Source: Acidimicrobiia bacterium (GTDB lineage: Bacteria > Actinomycetota > Acidimicrobiia > Acidimicrobiales > Bin134). From it: DNA of 64,000 nt. The translations under genes and the position numbers were made by a program. Of this stretch, positions 27,558 to 35,869 are shown piece after piece (position 1 is the stretch's first letter; each line of letters begins with the position of its first letter). The DNA lies in NCBI GenBank assembly GCA_022822905.1, contig JAJDYE010000029.1:141528-205527 (forward strand), written 5' to 3'. Under the pieces are notes generated by a model that saw only the letters and a list, made by a program, of their open reading frames with translations, searched no databases and had not been told where the DNA came from.

Positions 27558-29503
27558 GATGAGGCCCTTTCGCCAACGCCGGAAAGCTGCACCTCCACCG
27601 CCCGGGGGGGCTGGTAGCCAGTGGGAACTTGACCAGTGCCCTGGCTGCCCCCGGCCGGCGGCACCGCAGAGGCCACGATGTGCTCGATGCTGTAGCCGGT
27701 GCAGGCCCCGCAGTCGTAGCACGGGGTCCACCGGCAGTCCTCCAGGCCCACCTCGTTGAGGGCATCCCGCCAGTCCTGCCACAAGAAATCCTTGTGCAAG
27801 CCCGCCGATATGTGATCCCAGGGCAGAACCTCGTCCTCTGTGCGGTGCCTATGCACATACCAGTCCACCGACAGGCCGTGTCGGTCCATGGCCTGCGTCC
27901 AGCGGTCGTAGTCGAAGTGCTCAGACCATTCCTGGAACGTGCCCCCCTGTCGCCACACCTCCTCGATAACCCGCCCGATGCGGCGGTCGCCTCGGCTGGC
28001 GATGCCCTCCACCAGGCTGGCCTTGGGATCGTGCCACTTCATCTGCACACCCCGGTTCCGCTTGATGTCGTCGCGCAGCAAGAAGATCTTGCGTTGCAGC
28101 TCGGACACCGTGTTCTGGCCGAACCACTGGAAGGGGGTGAACGGCTTGGGCACGAACCCGCCCAGCGACACCGTTACCGAGGGGTTCTTGGTGTGGGCCC
28201 GGCCCAGCTCAACGCAGTTGCGGGCCAGCTCTCCGATGGCCAGAGTGTCCACGTCGGTCTCGGTGGGAAGCCCGGTGAGGAAGTAGAGCTTCATGCGCCG
28301 CCACCCCTGGGAGAAGGCCGATTCCACTGCTCCGTAGAGATCCCGCTCGTCGATGAGCTTGTTGATCACTTGGCGCATCCGCCACGACCCGGCTTCGGGA
28401 GCGAAGGTCAGGCCAGTGCGCCGGGCCCGCTGGATCTGGGCAGCCAGCCCCACGGTGAAGGCATCCACCCGCAGACTGGGCAGCGACACCGACACCTCGC
28501 CGGCACCGCAGTCCATGGTGGCGGACACCACCTCGGTGATCCCGCTGAAATCGGCGGTGGACAGCGAGGTGAGCGCCACCTCGTCATAGCCGGAGCGAGC
28601 CAGACCGTCGGCCACCATGGTGCGGACCTGCTCGGCGGGCCGCTCCCGCACCGGACGGGTGATCATCCCCGCCTGGCAGAACCGGCATCCCCGGGTGCAG
28701 CCTCGGAACACCTCCACGTTGAGCCGATCGTGAACCACCTCGGTGAGCGGTACCAGTTGCCGCTTGGGGTAGGGCCAGGCGGCCAGATCGGCCACGGTGC
28801 GCTTCTCCACCACCGCGGGCACATCGGCGAACCGAGGGGTGATCGAAACCAGTGCGGGGCCGTCGTAAACCACGTCGTAGAGCGATGGCACGTATACGCC
28901 CTCCACCGCGGCCAAAGCCCGCAGCACCGACTGGCGCGACCTCTTGCCCGCCCGCTTCCAGTCGCTGATCGCGGCGTTGATCTCGGAGACCACCTCCTCG
29001 CCATCGCCCAGCACGAAGAAGTCGACGAAGTCGGCTAGCGGCTCGGGGTTGTAGGTGCAGTGCCCCCCCGCGCCGATCAGCAGATCGCCATCGGCCCGCT
29101 GTTCGGCTCGCACCGGGATCCCGGCCAGGTCGATGCAGTTGAGCAGGTTGGTGTACACCAACTCGGCCGACAGGTTGAACGCCAGCACGTCGAAATCTCC
29201 GGCCCGACGATGGGTGTCCACCGAGAACAGCGGCAGGCCCGCCGCCCGCATCTCGGCCTCCATGTCCACCCAGGGGGCGTAGGCCCGCTCAGCCACCGCA
29301 TCGTCCCGTTCGTTGAGGATCTCGTAGAGAATCTGGAGGCCCTGATTGGGCAGTCCTATCTCATAGGTGTCGGGATAGGCCAGAAGCCAGGCCACCTTGG
29401 ACGGATGGTGCTCCGGTTCCACCATGCCGCCTTCGCCGCCGATGTAGCGCGCCGGCTTCGACACTTCGGGCAGCACTAGCTCCAATTCAGGCCAAATGGA
29501 CAT
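27554..29503 (-). CDS. TIGR03960 family B12-binding radical SAM protein
   Basis: 649 residues from ATG 29503. An N-terminal cobalamin-binding-like domain (YPDTYEIGLPNQGLQILYEI) is followed by the radical SAM core with CTRGCRFC (C-x3-C-x2-C, about residue 265) coordinating [4Fe-4S], then GLTFAPEAGSWRMRQVINK. A C-terminal cysteine cluster (RWTPCYDCGACTGY) may bind a second cluster. Start chosen because TAGATT lies 7 nt upstream of ATG 29503; ATG 29512 would fall inside the predicted promoter spacing. Reaction unknown; pairs with the overlapping DUF2344 gene. Confidence 0.92.
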   Translation of the reverse strand: MSIWPELELVLPEVSKPARYIGGEGGMVEPEHHPSKVAWLLAYPDTYEIGLPNQGLQILYEILNERDDAVAERAYAPWVDMEAEMRAAGLPLFSVDTHRRAGDFDVLAFNLSAELVYTNLLNCIDLAGIPVRAEQRADGDLLIGAGGHCTYNPEPLADFVDFFVLGDGEEVVSEINAAISDWKRAGKRSRQSVLRALAAVEGVYVPSLYDVVYDGPALVSITPRFADVPAVVEKRTVADLAAWPYPKRQLVPLTEVVHDRLNVEVFRGCTRGCRFCQAGMITRPVRERPAEQVRTMVADGLARSGYDEVALTSLSTADFSGITEVVSATMDCGAGEVSVSLPSLRVDAFTVGLAAQIQRARRTGLTFAPEAGSWRMRQVINKLIDERDLYGAVESAFSQGWRRMKLYFLTGLPTETDVDTLAIGELARNCVELGRAHTKNPSVTVSLGGFVPKPFTPFQWFGQNTVSELQRKIFLLRDDIKRNRGVQMKWHDPKASLVEGIASRGDRRIGRVIEEVWRQGGTFQEWSEHFDYDRWTQAMDRHGLSVDWYVHRHRTEDEVLPWDHISAGLHKDFLWQDWRDALNEVGLEDCRWTPCYDCGACTGYSIEHIVASAVPPAGGSQGTGQVPTGYQPPRAVEVQLSGVGERASS

Positions 29504-29510
29504 CAGTACC

Positions 29511-29516
29511 AATCTA
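29511..29516 (-). promoter_or_regulatory. -10 box of leaderless radical SAM transcript
   Basis: TAGATT (29516-29511), GGTACTG, then the ATG at 29503. Confidence 0.5.
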
Positions 29517-29545
29517 CCGCCGGCCCCCTGCCTACCAGAACCAGT

Positions 29546-29639
29546 TCAGACGAATCGCCACATAGCCACCAGGCCAGACCACCTCAGGTAAACCGCCGCA
29601 TGGCCACCAGACCAGATCACCTTAGGTAAACCGCCGCAT
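29546..29639 (-). repeat. 38-bp tandem repeat of the rodA 3' end
   Basis: The last codons of rodA (ATGCGGCGGTTTACCTAA, 29639-29622) with 20 bp beyond recur 38 bp downstream (ATG at 29601, stop TGA at 29586-29584), and a decayed third copy reads MWRFV-stop (29563-29546). The first two units differ at only a few of 38 positions. Confidence 0.9.
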
Positions 29640-30782
29640 GCGGACGTTTAGCACCAAGCCGAGGCCAATGAGGGTGGCAATGGCTGAAGAACCCCCGTAA
29701 GACACCAAAGGCAGCGGAATTCCGGTGATGGGGGTGATGCCCAGGGTCATGCCCACCGCCTCGAACATCTGGAACAGGATCATGGCGAAGATCCCCGAGC
29801 AGATTAGCGCTCCGAACCGGTCTTTGGCCAGCCTGGCGGCCTGGAGTATCCGCAGCAGCAAGATGGCATAGAGCCCCAAGGTGGTGGCCGAGCCGACAAA
29901 CCCGAACTCCTCGCCGATCACGGTGAATATGAAGTCGGTGTGCTGCTGGGGCACCAATCCGCTGAGCGTCTGGGAGCCCTCGCCGTAGCCCTTGCCGCTC
30001 ACCCCGCCGTTGCCGATGGCGATCTGGGCCTGGCGCTGCTGGAAGCCGGCCTCGGTGATGCCGGTGGTGGGATCGACGAAGGTTCGGAGCCGGTTGGTCT
30101 GATATTCCTCCAACATGTTGGAGTTCACCATCAGGGTCACCACCGTGACGACGATCAGGGCAATGCCGAGCACCTGGCGAAAGCGGATGCCGCCGATCAG
30201 CAGCAACACGAACCCAATGAACACGTAGATGAGCGCGGTGCCCACATCGGGCTGGAGCAGAACCAAGAGTCCGGGCCAAGCCACGATGCCCACGGCAAAA
30301 AACACCCGAGGCACGGTCATGTGGTCCTCGTATCGGGACAAGAAGGCCGCCACCGCAACGATCACGGCGAGCTTCTGGAACTCGGAGGGCTGAAGCTGGA
30401 AGTCGCCGAACCGGTACCAAGATCGAGCGCCGTTAACCTCCTCGCCCAGAGGGCTCAACACCACGATCAGAGCCAAGAGCCCTGCCACATAGATGGCCAT
30501 CGCGAACTTGGACAGCTCCTGGTAGGGGAACCAGGCCGCGAACACCATGAACAACGCGCCAGCCACCGCAAACAGCGTCTGGCGCTCCAAGAAGAAGGAG
30601 TCGAAGTTCTCTGGATCTCGGCCCCGGGTAGTGCTGTAGATGGCCGCGATCCCGATCGCGGCCAGCCCGGCCGCGGCCAGAACCAGGAGCACATCGATAT
30701 GCATCCACGGTGCGTACGGACTGCTCCGGGGGTTCATCTCCCGTTCCCGCGGGCGGCGTTCCTCCAAGGAGATAACTGCCAT
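29622..30782 (-). CDS. rodA: Peptidoglycan glycosyltransferase RodA (SEDS family)
   Basis: Polymerises lipid II during cell elongation, with PBP2. 386 residues with about ten membrane segments. SEDS hallmarks: NGARSWYRFGDFQLQPSEFQK with the catalytic-site Glu/Lys region (about 117-137), LLQPDVGTALIY (about 176-187, conserved Asp), and PLPLVSYGGSSA near the C-terminus. TGATG overlap with mrdA indicates coupling. The 3' end has been tandemly duplicated downstream. Confidence 0.96.
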   Translation of the reverse strand: MAVISLEERRPREREMNPRSSPYAPWMHIDVLLVLAAAGLAAIGIAAIYSTTRGRDPENFDSFFLERQTLFAVAGALFMVFAAWFPYQELSKFAMAIYVAGLLALIVVLSPLGEEVNGARSWYRFGDFQLQPSEFQKLAVIVAVAAFLSRYEDHMTVPRVFFAVGIVAWPGLLVLLQPDVGTALIYVFIGFVLLLIGGIRFRQVLGIALIVVTVVTLMVNSNMLEEYQTNRLRTFVDPTTGITEAGFQQRQAQIAIGNGGVSGKGYGEGSQTLSGLVPQQHTDFIFTVIGEEFGFVGSATTLGLYAILLLRILQAARLAKDRFGALICSGIFAMILFQMFEAVGMTLGITPITGIPLPLVSYGGSSAIATLIGLGLVLNVRMRRFT

Positions 30783-32812
30783 CAGGCCGCTCCCTCCGAT
30801 TCTGCGGCGTCGACTTCATCTTCGGCCTCGTCTTCACCGATCGTTCCGCCCAGTTCGGCGAGATCGTCGATGGTGCGCACCGCCGGTACCGAGTTGGTGG
30901 CGATTGGCTCCAATACCCGGCGAACCGCGGGAGCAGCCACCGATGCCCCGAATCCCGACTCCTCCATGATCGCTACCACCACATACTCGGGATTCGGGTT
31001 GGGGCCGAAGGCCACAAACAGCGAGTTGTCCGCTTGGCCTACCACCTCGGCCGTGCCCGTCTTCCCCGCCACCGGCCACTCCTCATGGGGGAAGCCGTAG
31101 AAAGCCGAGTGAGCGGTGCCGTCCAGTTCCGCGGTAACCCCGAGCAGCCCTTCGAGGATCGGCACTCGGATGGCGCCCGGCAAGTAGATCTGGCTGAGCA
31201 CCCGGTCGGCGAACCCCTGGATCACCTCTCCGGTAACCGGGTTCTCCACCCGATCCACCATCTTGGGGGCATACAGCGTGCCGCCGTTGGCGAACGCGGC
31301 GTAGCCGTTGGCCAGCTGCAACGGTGTGGCCCCCAGCAAGCCCTGACCAATGCCCAAAACGATGGAATCGCCGGTTCGCCAGGGCTCTCCTGCGGCTTCC
31401 GCCACCGACGGGGAGGGCACCCTGCCCCCGCCCTCGCCGGGTAGGGCAATACCCGAAGGCGCTCCGAACCCGAATAGCTGAGCGGTCCGCTGGATTCCCT
31501 CCCGGTCGAAGCGATCGGCCCGGTCCATGGTGTCGGCCAAGTAGTAGAAGTAGACATCGGATGACACGATGATGGCCCGGACCAGATCCACCGGCCCATA
31601 GATGGCCTCTTCGGCGTTTTGGAAGGTACACGAGGCGATCACGTCCTCCTCGCAAGACGGCACTACGTAAGTGCCGGTGTCCTCGTAGAGGGTGCGAACG
31701 TCCAGCACGCCCCGCGGGCCGATTACCCCGCTGTTCAGCGCGGCATAGGCGGTGAACAGCTTGAATGTTGACCCCGGTGGATAGATGCCAGCCAAGGCCC
31801 GGTTGTGCAGCGGTTGGTGGTTGGCCGGGTCTTGGAGTTGAGCCCACCGGGACTCGGAAAAGCCGCTCACGAACTCGCTGGGCGAGTAAGTGGGAAAAGA
31901 CGCCATGGCCAATACCTCGGCGCCGTTGGGATCCAGCACCACAAGGGCGCCGCCGGGGGCCCTGAACGGGGGATCGTTCGGATCATCGGTCTCCTGCTGG
32001 CGAGCTTCAGCGAGGCCGGCCAAGAGCTCTTTTTCGGCCAGCGCCTGGACGTCGATATCCAAAGTGAGGTGTACGTCGGCCCCGGCAACGGGATCAACTT
32101 GCTCCAGCACCTGCACCGGATCGCCGACGTTGTCCACCTCCAGCCTCTTGAAGCCTGGCGTACCCCGGAGCACCGACTCGAAGGATGCCTCGATTCCGGT
32201 CTGGCCGATCTCGTCATTGCGCCGATAGGTCTTGGGATCATCGGCTACCAACTCGTACTGCTCCTCGCTGAGCAAGGAGACATAGCCGAGAATATGAGCG
32301 GCCAGGTCGCCATACGGGTATGTGCGGACGCTGCGGATCACGGTGCCCACACCGGGGAACTCGTCGGCCCGCTCAGCCAGAACGATTTCGAAGTTCTCGG
32401 TAACGTCGTCGGCCACCGGCACGGAGTCGAGAGGGCCATATCGGGGGTCGTCGAGCGCTTCGTTTATCTCGAATATCTTGGTGAGCCGCCCAGCCTGGCT
32501 GATCTCGGTGGCCAGGCGAAGCACCAGCTCTTCTTGCCCTTCCTCGTCGAATTCGGTGTCGTAGGTGAACCGGTCCACCGTCACCACCAGCGACTCCCGA
32601 TTGTCCACCAGCACGTTGCCGCTGCGGTCGAAGACTCGCCCCCGTGGAGCGGGCTCATAGATAACCCGGACGGTGTTGGATTGAGCCTGGGCCTCAAACT
32701 CCTCAGAACTCAAGACCTGGAGGAACCACAGGCGGGCCACCAGCGCACCGAAGGCCAGCAGGGCCAATAAGGCCAGGAAGCTCAACCGCAAGCGAAGAGA
32801 CTCGGGGCTCAA
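30782..32812 (-). CDS. mrdA: Penicillin-binding protein 2 (transpeptidase, elongation)
   Basis: Class B PBP crosslinking peptidoglycan in the elongasome. 676 residues: one N-terminal membrane anchor (about 12-32), dimerisation/pedestal domain (about 50-250) with RGRVFDRSGNVLVDNRES, and the transpeptidase domain with S-x-x-K in PPGSTFKLFTAY (about 335), SSDVYFYYLAD as the S-x-N-like motif (Asp replaces Asn) and KTG in VAGKTGTAEVVG (about 600). TTG start overlaps mreD by 4 bp. Partner of rodA directly downstream. Confidence 0.95.
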   Translation of the reverse strand: MSPESLRLRLSFLALLALLAFGALVARLWFLQVLSSEEFEAQAQSNTVRVIYEPAPRGRVFDRSGNVLVDNRESLVVTVDRFTYDTEFDEEGQEELVLRLATEISQAGRLTKIFEINEALDDPRYGPLDSVPVADDVTENFEIVLAERADEFPGVGTVIRSVRTYPYGDLAAHILGYVSLLSEEQYELVADDPKTYRRNDEIGQTGIEASFESVLRGTPGFKRLEVDNVGDPVQVLEQVDPVAGADVHLTLDIDVQALAEKELLAGLAEARQQETDDPNDPPFRAPGGALVVLDPNGAEVLAMASFPTYSPSEFVSGFSESRWAQLQDPANHQPLHNRALAGIYPPGSTFKLFTAYAALNSGVIGPRGVLDVRTLYEDTGTYVVPSCEEDVIASCTFQNAEEAIYGPVDLVRAIIVSSDVYFYYLADTMDRADRFDREGIQRTAQLFGFGAPSGIALPGEGGGRVPSPSVAEAAGEPWRTGDSIVLGIGQGLLGATPLQLANGYAAFANGGTLYAPKMVDRVENPVTGEVIQGFADRVLSQIYLPGAIRVPILEGLLGVTAELDGTAHSAFYGFPHEEWPVAGKTGTAEVVGQADNSLFVAFGPNPNPEYVVVAIMEESGFGASVAAPAVRRVLEPIATNSVPAVRTIDDLAELGGTIGEDEAEDEVDAAESEGAA

Positions 32813-33315
32813 CGCTCTTCACCTAGCAGCCTGGGCCACGACCAGTGCCACAAACCCAGCAAAGGCAGGCTCAGCACCAAGTTGTAGGCCGCGGCCACGA
32901 TCATGACCGTGTAGAGGCGGTCGGTGTACAGATTGACCTCGCCCAACAACTCCCCGAGCACGGCGTAGACCAACAGCCCGCCCGCGGTGGCCGCCGCGGT
33001 GACCAAAACGTTTATCCACCAGGCGCTGCGGAAGATCCGCTCTTCCAATAGTCCAACCGCGTAGCCCCAGACGGTGTAGATGAGCGCAGACAGCCCGAAC
33101 AGCGTGGGGAGATAGAGATCGATGCCCAACCCGATTGCGAATCCGGCGATTGCTCCCCTCTCCGGTCCGCCCACCAGTCCGGCGGTGACTGCTAAGGCCA
33201 GAGGCACCTCGGGAGCAACCCCCAGCACCCGCAGATCGGAGAACAGCGCCAAATGGAGCACCAGCGCGGTTAACAGGAACAACCCGCTGCGAACGTACGC
33301 GCCGGCCATGGTCAT
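32809..33315 (-). CDS. mreD: Rod-shape protein MreD
   Basis: Small membrane protein of the elongasome. 168 residues from ATG 33315, with about five hydrophobic segments (LFLLTALVLHLALFSDL, GFAIGLGIDLYLPTLFGLSA with the family G-x-x-x-D). The original start (ATGACCATGGCC) overlaps the stop of a 15-codon ORF produced by duplication of this region; a longer in-frame start at 33369 (18 extra residues, MADDHSRRVRS) is open but its sequence derives from the duplicated start. Between mreC and mrdA as in most rods. Confidence 0.88.
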   Translation of the reverse strand: MTMAGAYVRSGLFLLTALVLHLALFSDLRVLGVAPEVPLALAVTAGLVGGPERGAIAGFAIGLGIDLYLPTLFGLSALIYTVWGYAVGLLEERIFRSAWWINVLVTAAATAGGLLVYAVLGELLGEVNLYTDRLYTVMIVAAAYNLVLSLPLLGLWHWSWPRLLGEER

Positions 33316-33367
33316 CAGCCGGCCCTCAACCCGCTGCGAACGTACGCGCCGGCTGTGGTCATCAGCC
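33281..33367 (-). repeat. 40-bp direct repeat across the mreC/mreD junction (period 47 bp)
   Basis: Positions 33281-33320 and 33328-33367 match at 38 of 40 bases. Each copy holds GGCTGATGACC, that is the TGATG stop/start overlap, and the first 13 codons of mreD. The mreC-proximal copy opens a 15-codon ORF (ATG 33362) ending in TGA at 33317-33315, which overlaps the functional mreD ATG. Confidence 0.95.
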
Positions 33368-34207
33368 ATCCTCCAGCGGGTCGTAGAGCAGCACGGTGAC
33401 GAAGCTCAGGCTGTCGGTGTTGGCCGAGGGCGCCACGGTGAGTAGCTGGAGCAGGCGTGCCTCGTCGAAGTCGATATCGGTAACGGTGCCGATGGGAATT
33501 CCCGGGGGATAGCGGCTGCGATCCACCCCGCTGGTGACCACCTCATCCCCAACAGCCACCTCGGTATCGATTTCCAGCCCCTTCGTCACCATTAGAGGCT
33601 CGCCGCGACCGCCCCCCGAGGCCAGGGCCACGTCTTCGGTGCCCACTACCAGCACCCCGACCTCGAAGCTGGGGTCGGTGAGCAGCGTGACCCGGGAATG
33701 CCCTCGGCCCGGATCGCCGTCGATCCTCCCGATCAGACCACCCCTGGTGACCACCGGCATCCCGTTGCGGATCCCGTCTTCAGCCCCGCGGTTGATCTGT
33801 ACCGAGTACCGGTCGAAGTTCCCCACATTGGCGGTAACTACCTCGCCCACCACGTTGGGGATGTCCTGCACGTAGGGCAGGCCCAGCACATCGAGCAGCG
33901 ACTCCAAGCGAATGGCCGCGTCGGAGTCCAATATCTGCTGGCCCTCCAGCTTTTGCAGCTCTTGGCGCAGCGCATCGTTCTCGGATTCCAACTCGTCGTA
34001 GCCGGTGACTCCGGCCCAGGCGTCGCCCACCGGTTCGAACACCCGATCGGCCCCCGACCGCAGCGGCGAGATCAGATCGGAGAGGGTTTCCTCGGTTCGC
34101 TGGAGAGGCTCGAAGTCACGGGCGTCCAGGGTGAGCAGCGTCGCGGAGGTGAGCAGCAGGAAGATGAGCGTGAATCGCGACCGCCCTGTGCGGGTGCCCG
34201 TTGCCAC
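33362..34207 (-). CDS. mreC: Rod-shape protein MreC
   Basis: Bitopic elongasome protein that activates PBP2/RodA. 281 residues: basic cytoplasmic start, one membrane segment (about 12-28), a coiled coil (about 65-100, YDELESENDALRQELQKLEG), then two beta-barrel domains (VVGEVVTANVGNFDRYSVQI, GIRNGMPVVTRGGLIGRI). Normal length. GTG start 18 bp after mreB. Stop overlaps the duplicated mreD start region. Confidence 0.93.
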   Translation of the reverse strand: MATGTRTGRSRFTLIFLLLTSATLLTLDARDFEPLQRTEETLSDLISPLRSGADRVFEPVGDAWAGVTGYDELESENDALRQELQKLEGQQILDSDAAIRLESLLDVLGLPYVQDIPNVVGEVVTANVGNFDRYSVQINRGAEDGIRNGMPVVTRGGLIGRIDGDPGRGHSRVTLLTDPSFEVGVLVVGTEDVALASGGGRGEPLMVTKGLEIDTEVAVGDEVVTSGVDRSRYPPGIPIGTVTDIDFDEARLLQLLTVAPSANTDSLSFVTVLLYDPLEDG

Positions 34208-34224
34208 GGGGCCGAACCGAGCGA

Positions 34225-35268
34225 TCAGTCGTACGACGACGAGAAGAGGAGCCCCTCAAGCGCGTCGAACTCCTCCAGCGATTGGCCCGAGCCAATGGCA
34301 ACTGCGTGGAGGGGGTTGGGTGCCAACCGGACCGGCATTCCCGTCTCTTCCTCGATCCGGGGGGACAGGTCGTTCAGCAGAGCCCCACCGCCGGCCAGAA
34401 CGATCCCCGCCTCCATGATGTCGGCGGCCAACTCGGGGGGAGTCTCATCCAGCGTCACTTTGACCGCGTCGACGATGGAGCGCACCACCTCGGAGATGGC
34501 CTCGCGAATCTCAACGGTGGAGGTCACCACCGTCTTGGGCAGGCCGGTGATCATGTCTTGGCCTCGGACCTCGGCATAGCGGTTATCGCTACCGGCCCAC
34601 GCTGCACCCAACACCATCTTCACTTCTTCGGCCGTGCGGCTGCCGACAGTGAGGTTGTGCTCCTTCTTCAGGTAGGCAATGATGTCTTCGTCCATCCGAT
34701 CGCCGCCCATGCGGATCGACTGACCGGTGACCACCCCGCCCAGCGAGATCATGGCCACCTCGGTGGTTCCGCCGCCGATGTCCACGATCATGCTGCCCGA
34801 GGCCTCCTGTACCGGCAGACCGGCACCGATGGCCGCGGCCATGGGCTCTTCGATGATGTAGACCGGCTTCTTCGCTCCGGCGGAGATCGCTGCCTCCTGC
34901 ACGGCCCGCTGCTCCACGGGAGTGATGCCCGAGGGAACGCAGATCACCATTCGAGGTCGGATGAACCTCGCCGGAGACACTCTTTGGATGAAGTACCGCA
35001 GCATCTTCTCGCAAATGTCGAAGTTGGCGATGACCCCGTCTTTGAGCGGGCGGATGGCCTGGATGTGAGCCGGAGTGCGCCCCAACATCCGCTTGGCCTC
35101 AGAGCCCACCGCCAGAGGCACGCCCTCGTGGGTGACCGCCACGACCGAGGGCTCGTTGATCAGGATGCCCTCGCCGCGAACATAAACCAGCGTGTTGGCG
35201 GTACCCAGGTCGATTGCGATATCGCGGCCAGCCAGACCGCTGCTGGAAGAGAACCGCCGCTTCACCAT
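34225..35268 (-). CDS. mreB: Actin-like rod-shape protein MreB
   Basis: Membrane-associated actin homologue directing lateral wall growth. 347 residues. Nucleotide-binding phosphate 1 loop DIAIDLGTANTLVYVRGEG (about 15-33), connect 1 and phosphate 2 loop SGSMIVDIGGGTTEVAMISLG (about 157-177) and adenosine loop GIVLAGGGALLNDL (about 288-301). ATG 35268 sits 6 nt from TAACCT, so it heads a leaderless transcript covering mreBCD-mrdA-rodA. Three GCCGGTGTGCGAA repeats lie upstream. Confidence 0.97.
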   Translation of the reverse strand: MVKRRFSSSSGLAGRDIAIDLGTANTLVYVRGEGILINEPSVVAVTHEGVPLAVGSEAKRMLGRTPAHIQAIRPLKDGVIANFDICEKMLRYFIQRVSPARFIRPRMVICVPSGITPVEQRAVQEAAISAGAKKPVYIIEEPMAAAIGAGLPVQEASGSMIVDIGGGTTEVAMISLGGVVTGQSIRMGGDRMDEDIIAYLKKEHNLTVGSRTAEEVKMVLGAAWAGSDNRYAEVRGQDMITGLPKTVVTSTVEIREAISEVVRSIVDAVKVTLDETPPELAADIMEAGIVLAGGGALLNDLSPRIEEETGMPVRLAPNPLHAVAIGSGQSLEEFDALEGLLFSSSYD

Positions 35269-35274
35269 GGGGCA

Positions 35275-35280
35275 AGGTTA
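35275..35280 (-). promoter_or_regulatory. -10 box of leaderless mreB transcript
   Basis: TAACCT (35280-35275), TGCCCC, then the ATG at 35268. The nearest GCCGGTGTGCGAA repeat falls where a -35 contact would be. Confidence 0.55.
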
Positions 35281-35295
35281 GAACAGCCGATCCCG

Positions 35296-35380
35296 GTTCG
35301 CACACCGGCACAGGCGCGGGCCAGGAAGCAGTTCGCACACCGGCGTGAGTAGCAGGTCGGGAAGGAATTCGCACACCGGC
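35296..35380 (-). repeat. Three 13-bp direct repeats upstream of mreB
   Basis: GCCGGTGTGCGAA (minus strand) occurs at 35309-35297, 35344-35332 and 35380-35368, spaced 35 and 36 bp. Together with weaker similarity between them, they fill the 129-bp ndk-mreB spacer. They may be a decayed tandem duplication or regulator sites. Confidence 0.85.
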
Positions 35381-35397
35381 AAACGCACGGGCGCATC

Positions 35398-35805
35398 TCA
35401 CAATTCGGGGAAGAAGATGGCGATCTCCCGCTCGGCGGAGGCATTGCTGTCGGAGCCGTGAACCAGGTTCTCGGTGATCTCCAGCCCATAGTCGCCCCGA
35501 ATGGTGCCGGGGGGAGATTCCAGAGGGTTGGTGGCCCCCATCATGGAGCGGACGACGGCATAGACGTCCTCAGGCCCTTCGATCACCAGAGCCACCGACG
35601 GTGAACGGCCGATGAATGCCACCAAGTCGGGATAGAACGGACGGTCCACGTGCTCGGCGTAATGGCGGGAGGCCAGATCGGCGTCGATGGCGACCATGCG
35701 CATGGCTGCGATCCGCAAACCCCGGTCCTCGAAACGGGACACGATGGCGCCCACCAGACCACGCTCCACCGCATCGGGTTTGCACAAAACCAGCGTCCGA
35801 TTCAC
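35398..35805 (-). CDS. ndk: Nucleoside diphosphate kinase
   Basis: Transfers the terminal phosphate between nucleoside triphosphates and diphosphates. 135 residues, normal length. TLVLCKPDAVERGLVGAIVSRFEDRG at the start and the active-site histidine in NLVHGSDSNASAEREIAIFF near the C-terminus. GTG start at 35805 lies 7 nt from TAGGGT. The promoter-start module is duplicated 38 bp upstream. Confidence 0.97.
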   Translation of the reverse strand: MNRTLVLCKPDAVERGLVGAIVSRFEDRGLRIAAMRMVAIDADLASRHYAEHVDRPFYPDLVAFIGRSPSVALVIEGPEDVYAVVRSMMGATNPLESPPGTIRGDYGLEITENLVHGSDSNASAEREIAIFFPEL

Positions 35806-35856
35806 CGCCAGAACCCTACCGATCTCAACCCGCCATTCAACACCGCCAGAACCCTA
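35803..35856 (-). repeat. Duplicated promoter-start module of ndk (period 38 bp)
   Basis: TAGGGTTCTGGCGGTG occurs at 35818-35803, where it holds the -10 box and GTG start of ndk, and again at 35856-35841. The upstream GTG (35843) opens a 13-codon ORF whose TGA (35804-35802) overlaps the ndk start. Confidence 0.9.
35813..35818 (-). promoter_or_regulatory. -10 box of leaderless ndk transcript
   Basis: TAGGGT (35818-35813), TCTGGCG, then the GTG of ndk. An identical box lies at 35856-35851 and a partial one further upstream. Confidence 0.55.
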
Positions 35857-35869
35857 ATGACCCCGAACC

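Noticed and set aside
27629..29038. 469-codon plus-strand frame opposite the radical SAM gene
   Set aside because: Antisense shadow; the minus strand carries the intact C-x3-C-x2-C radical SAM protein.
35296..35380. Possible CRISPR array upstream of mreB (three spaced repeats)
   Set aside because: Repeat is only 13 bp, only three copies, the interspersed DNA is partly similar, and no cas genes are present.
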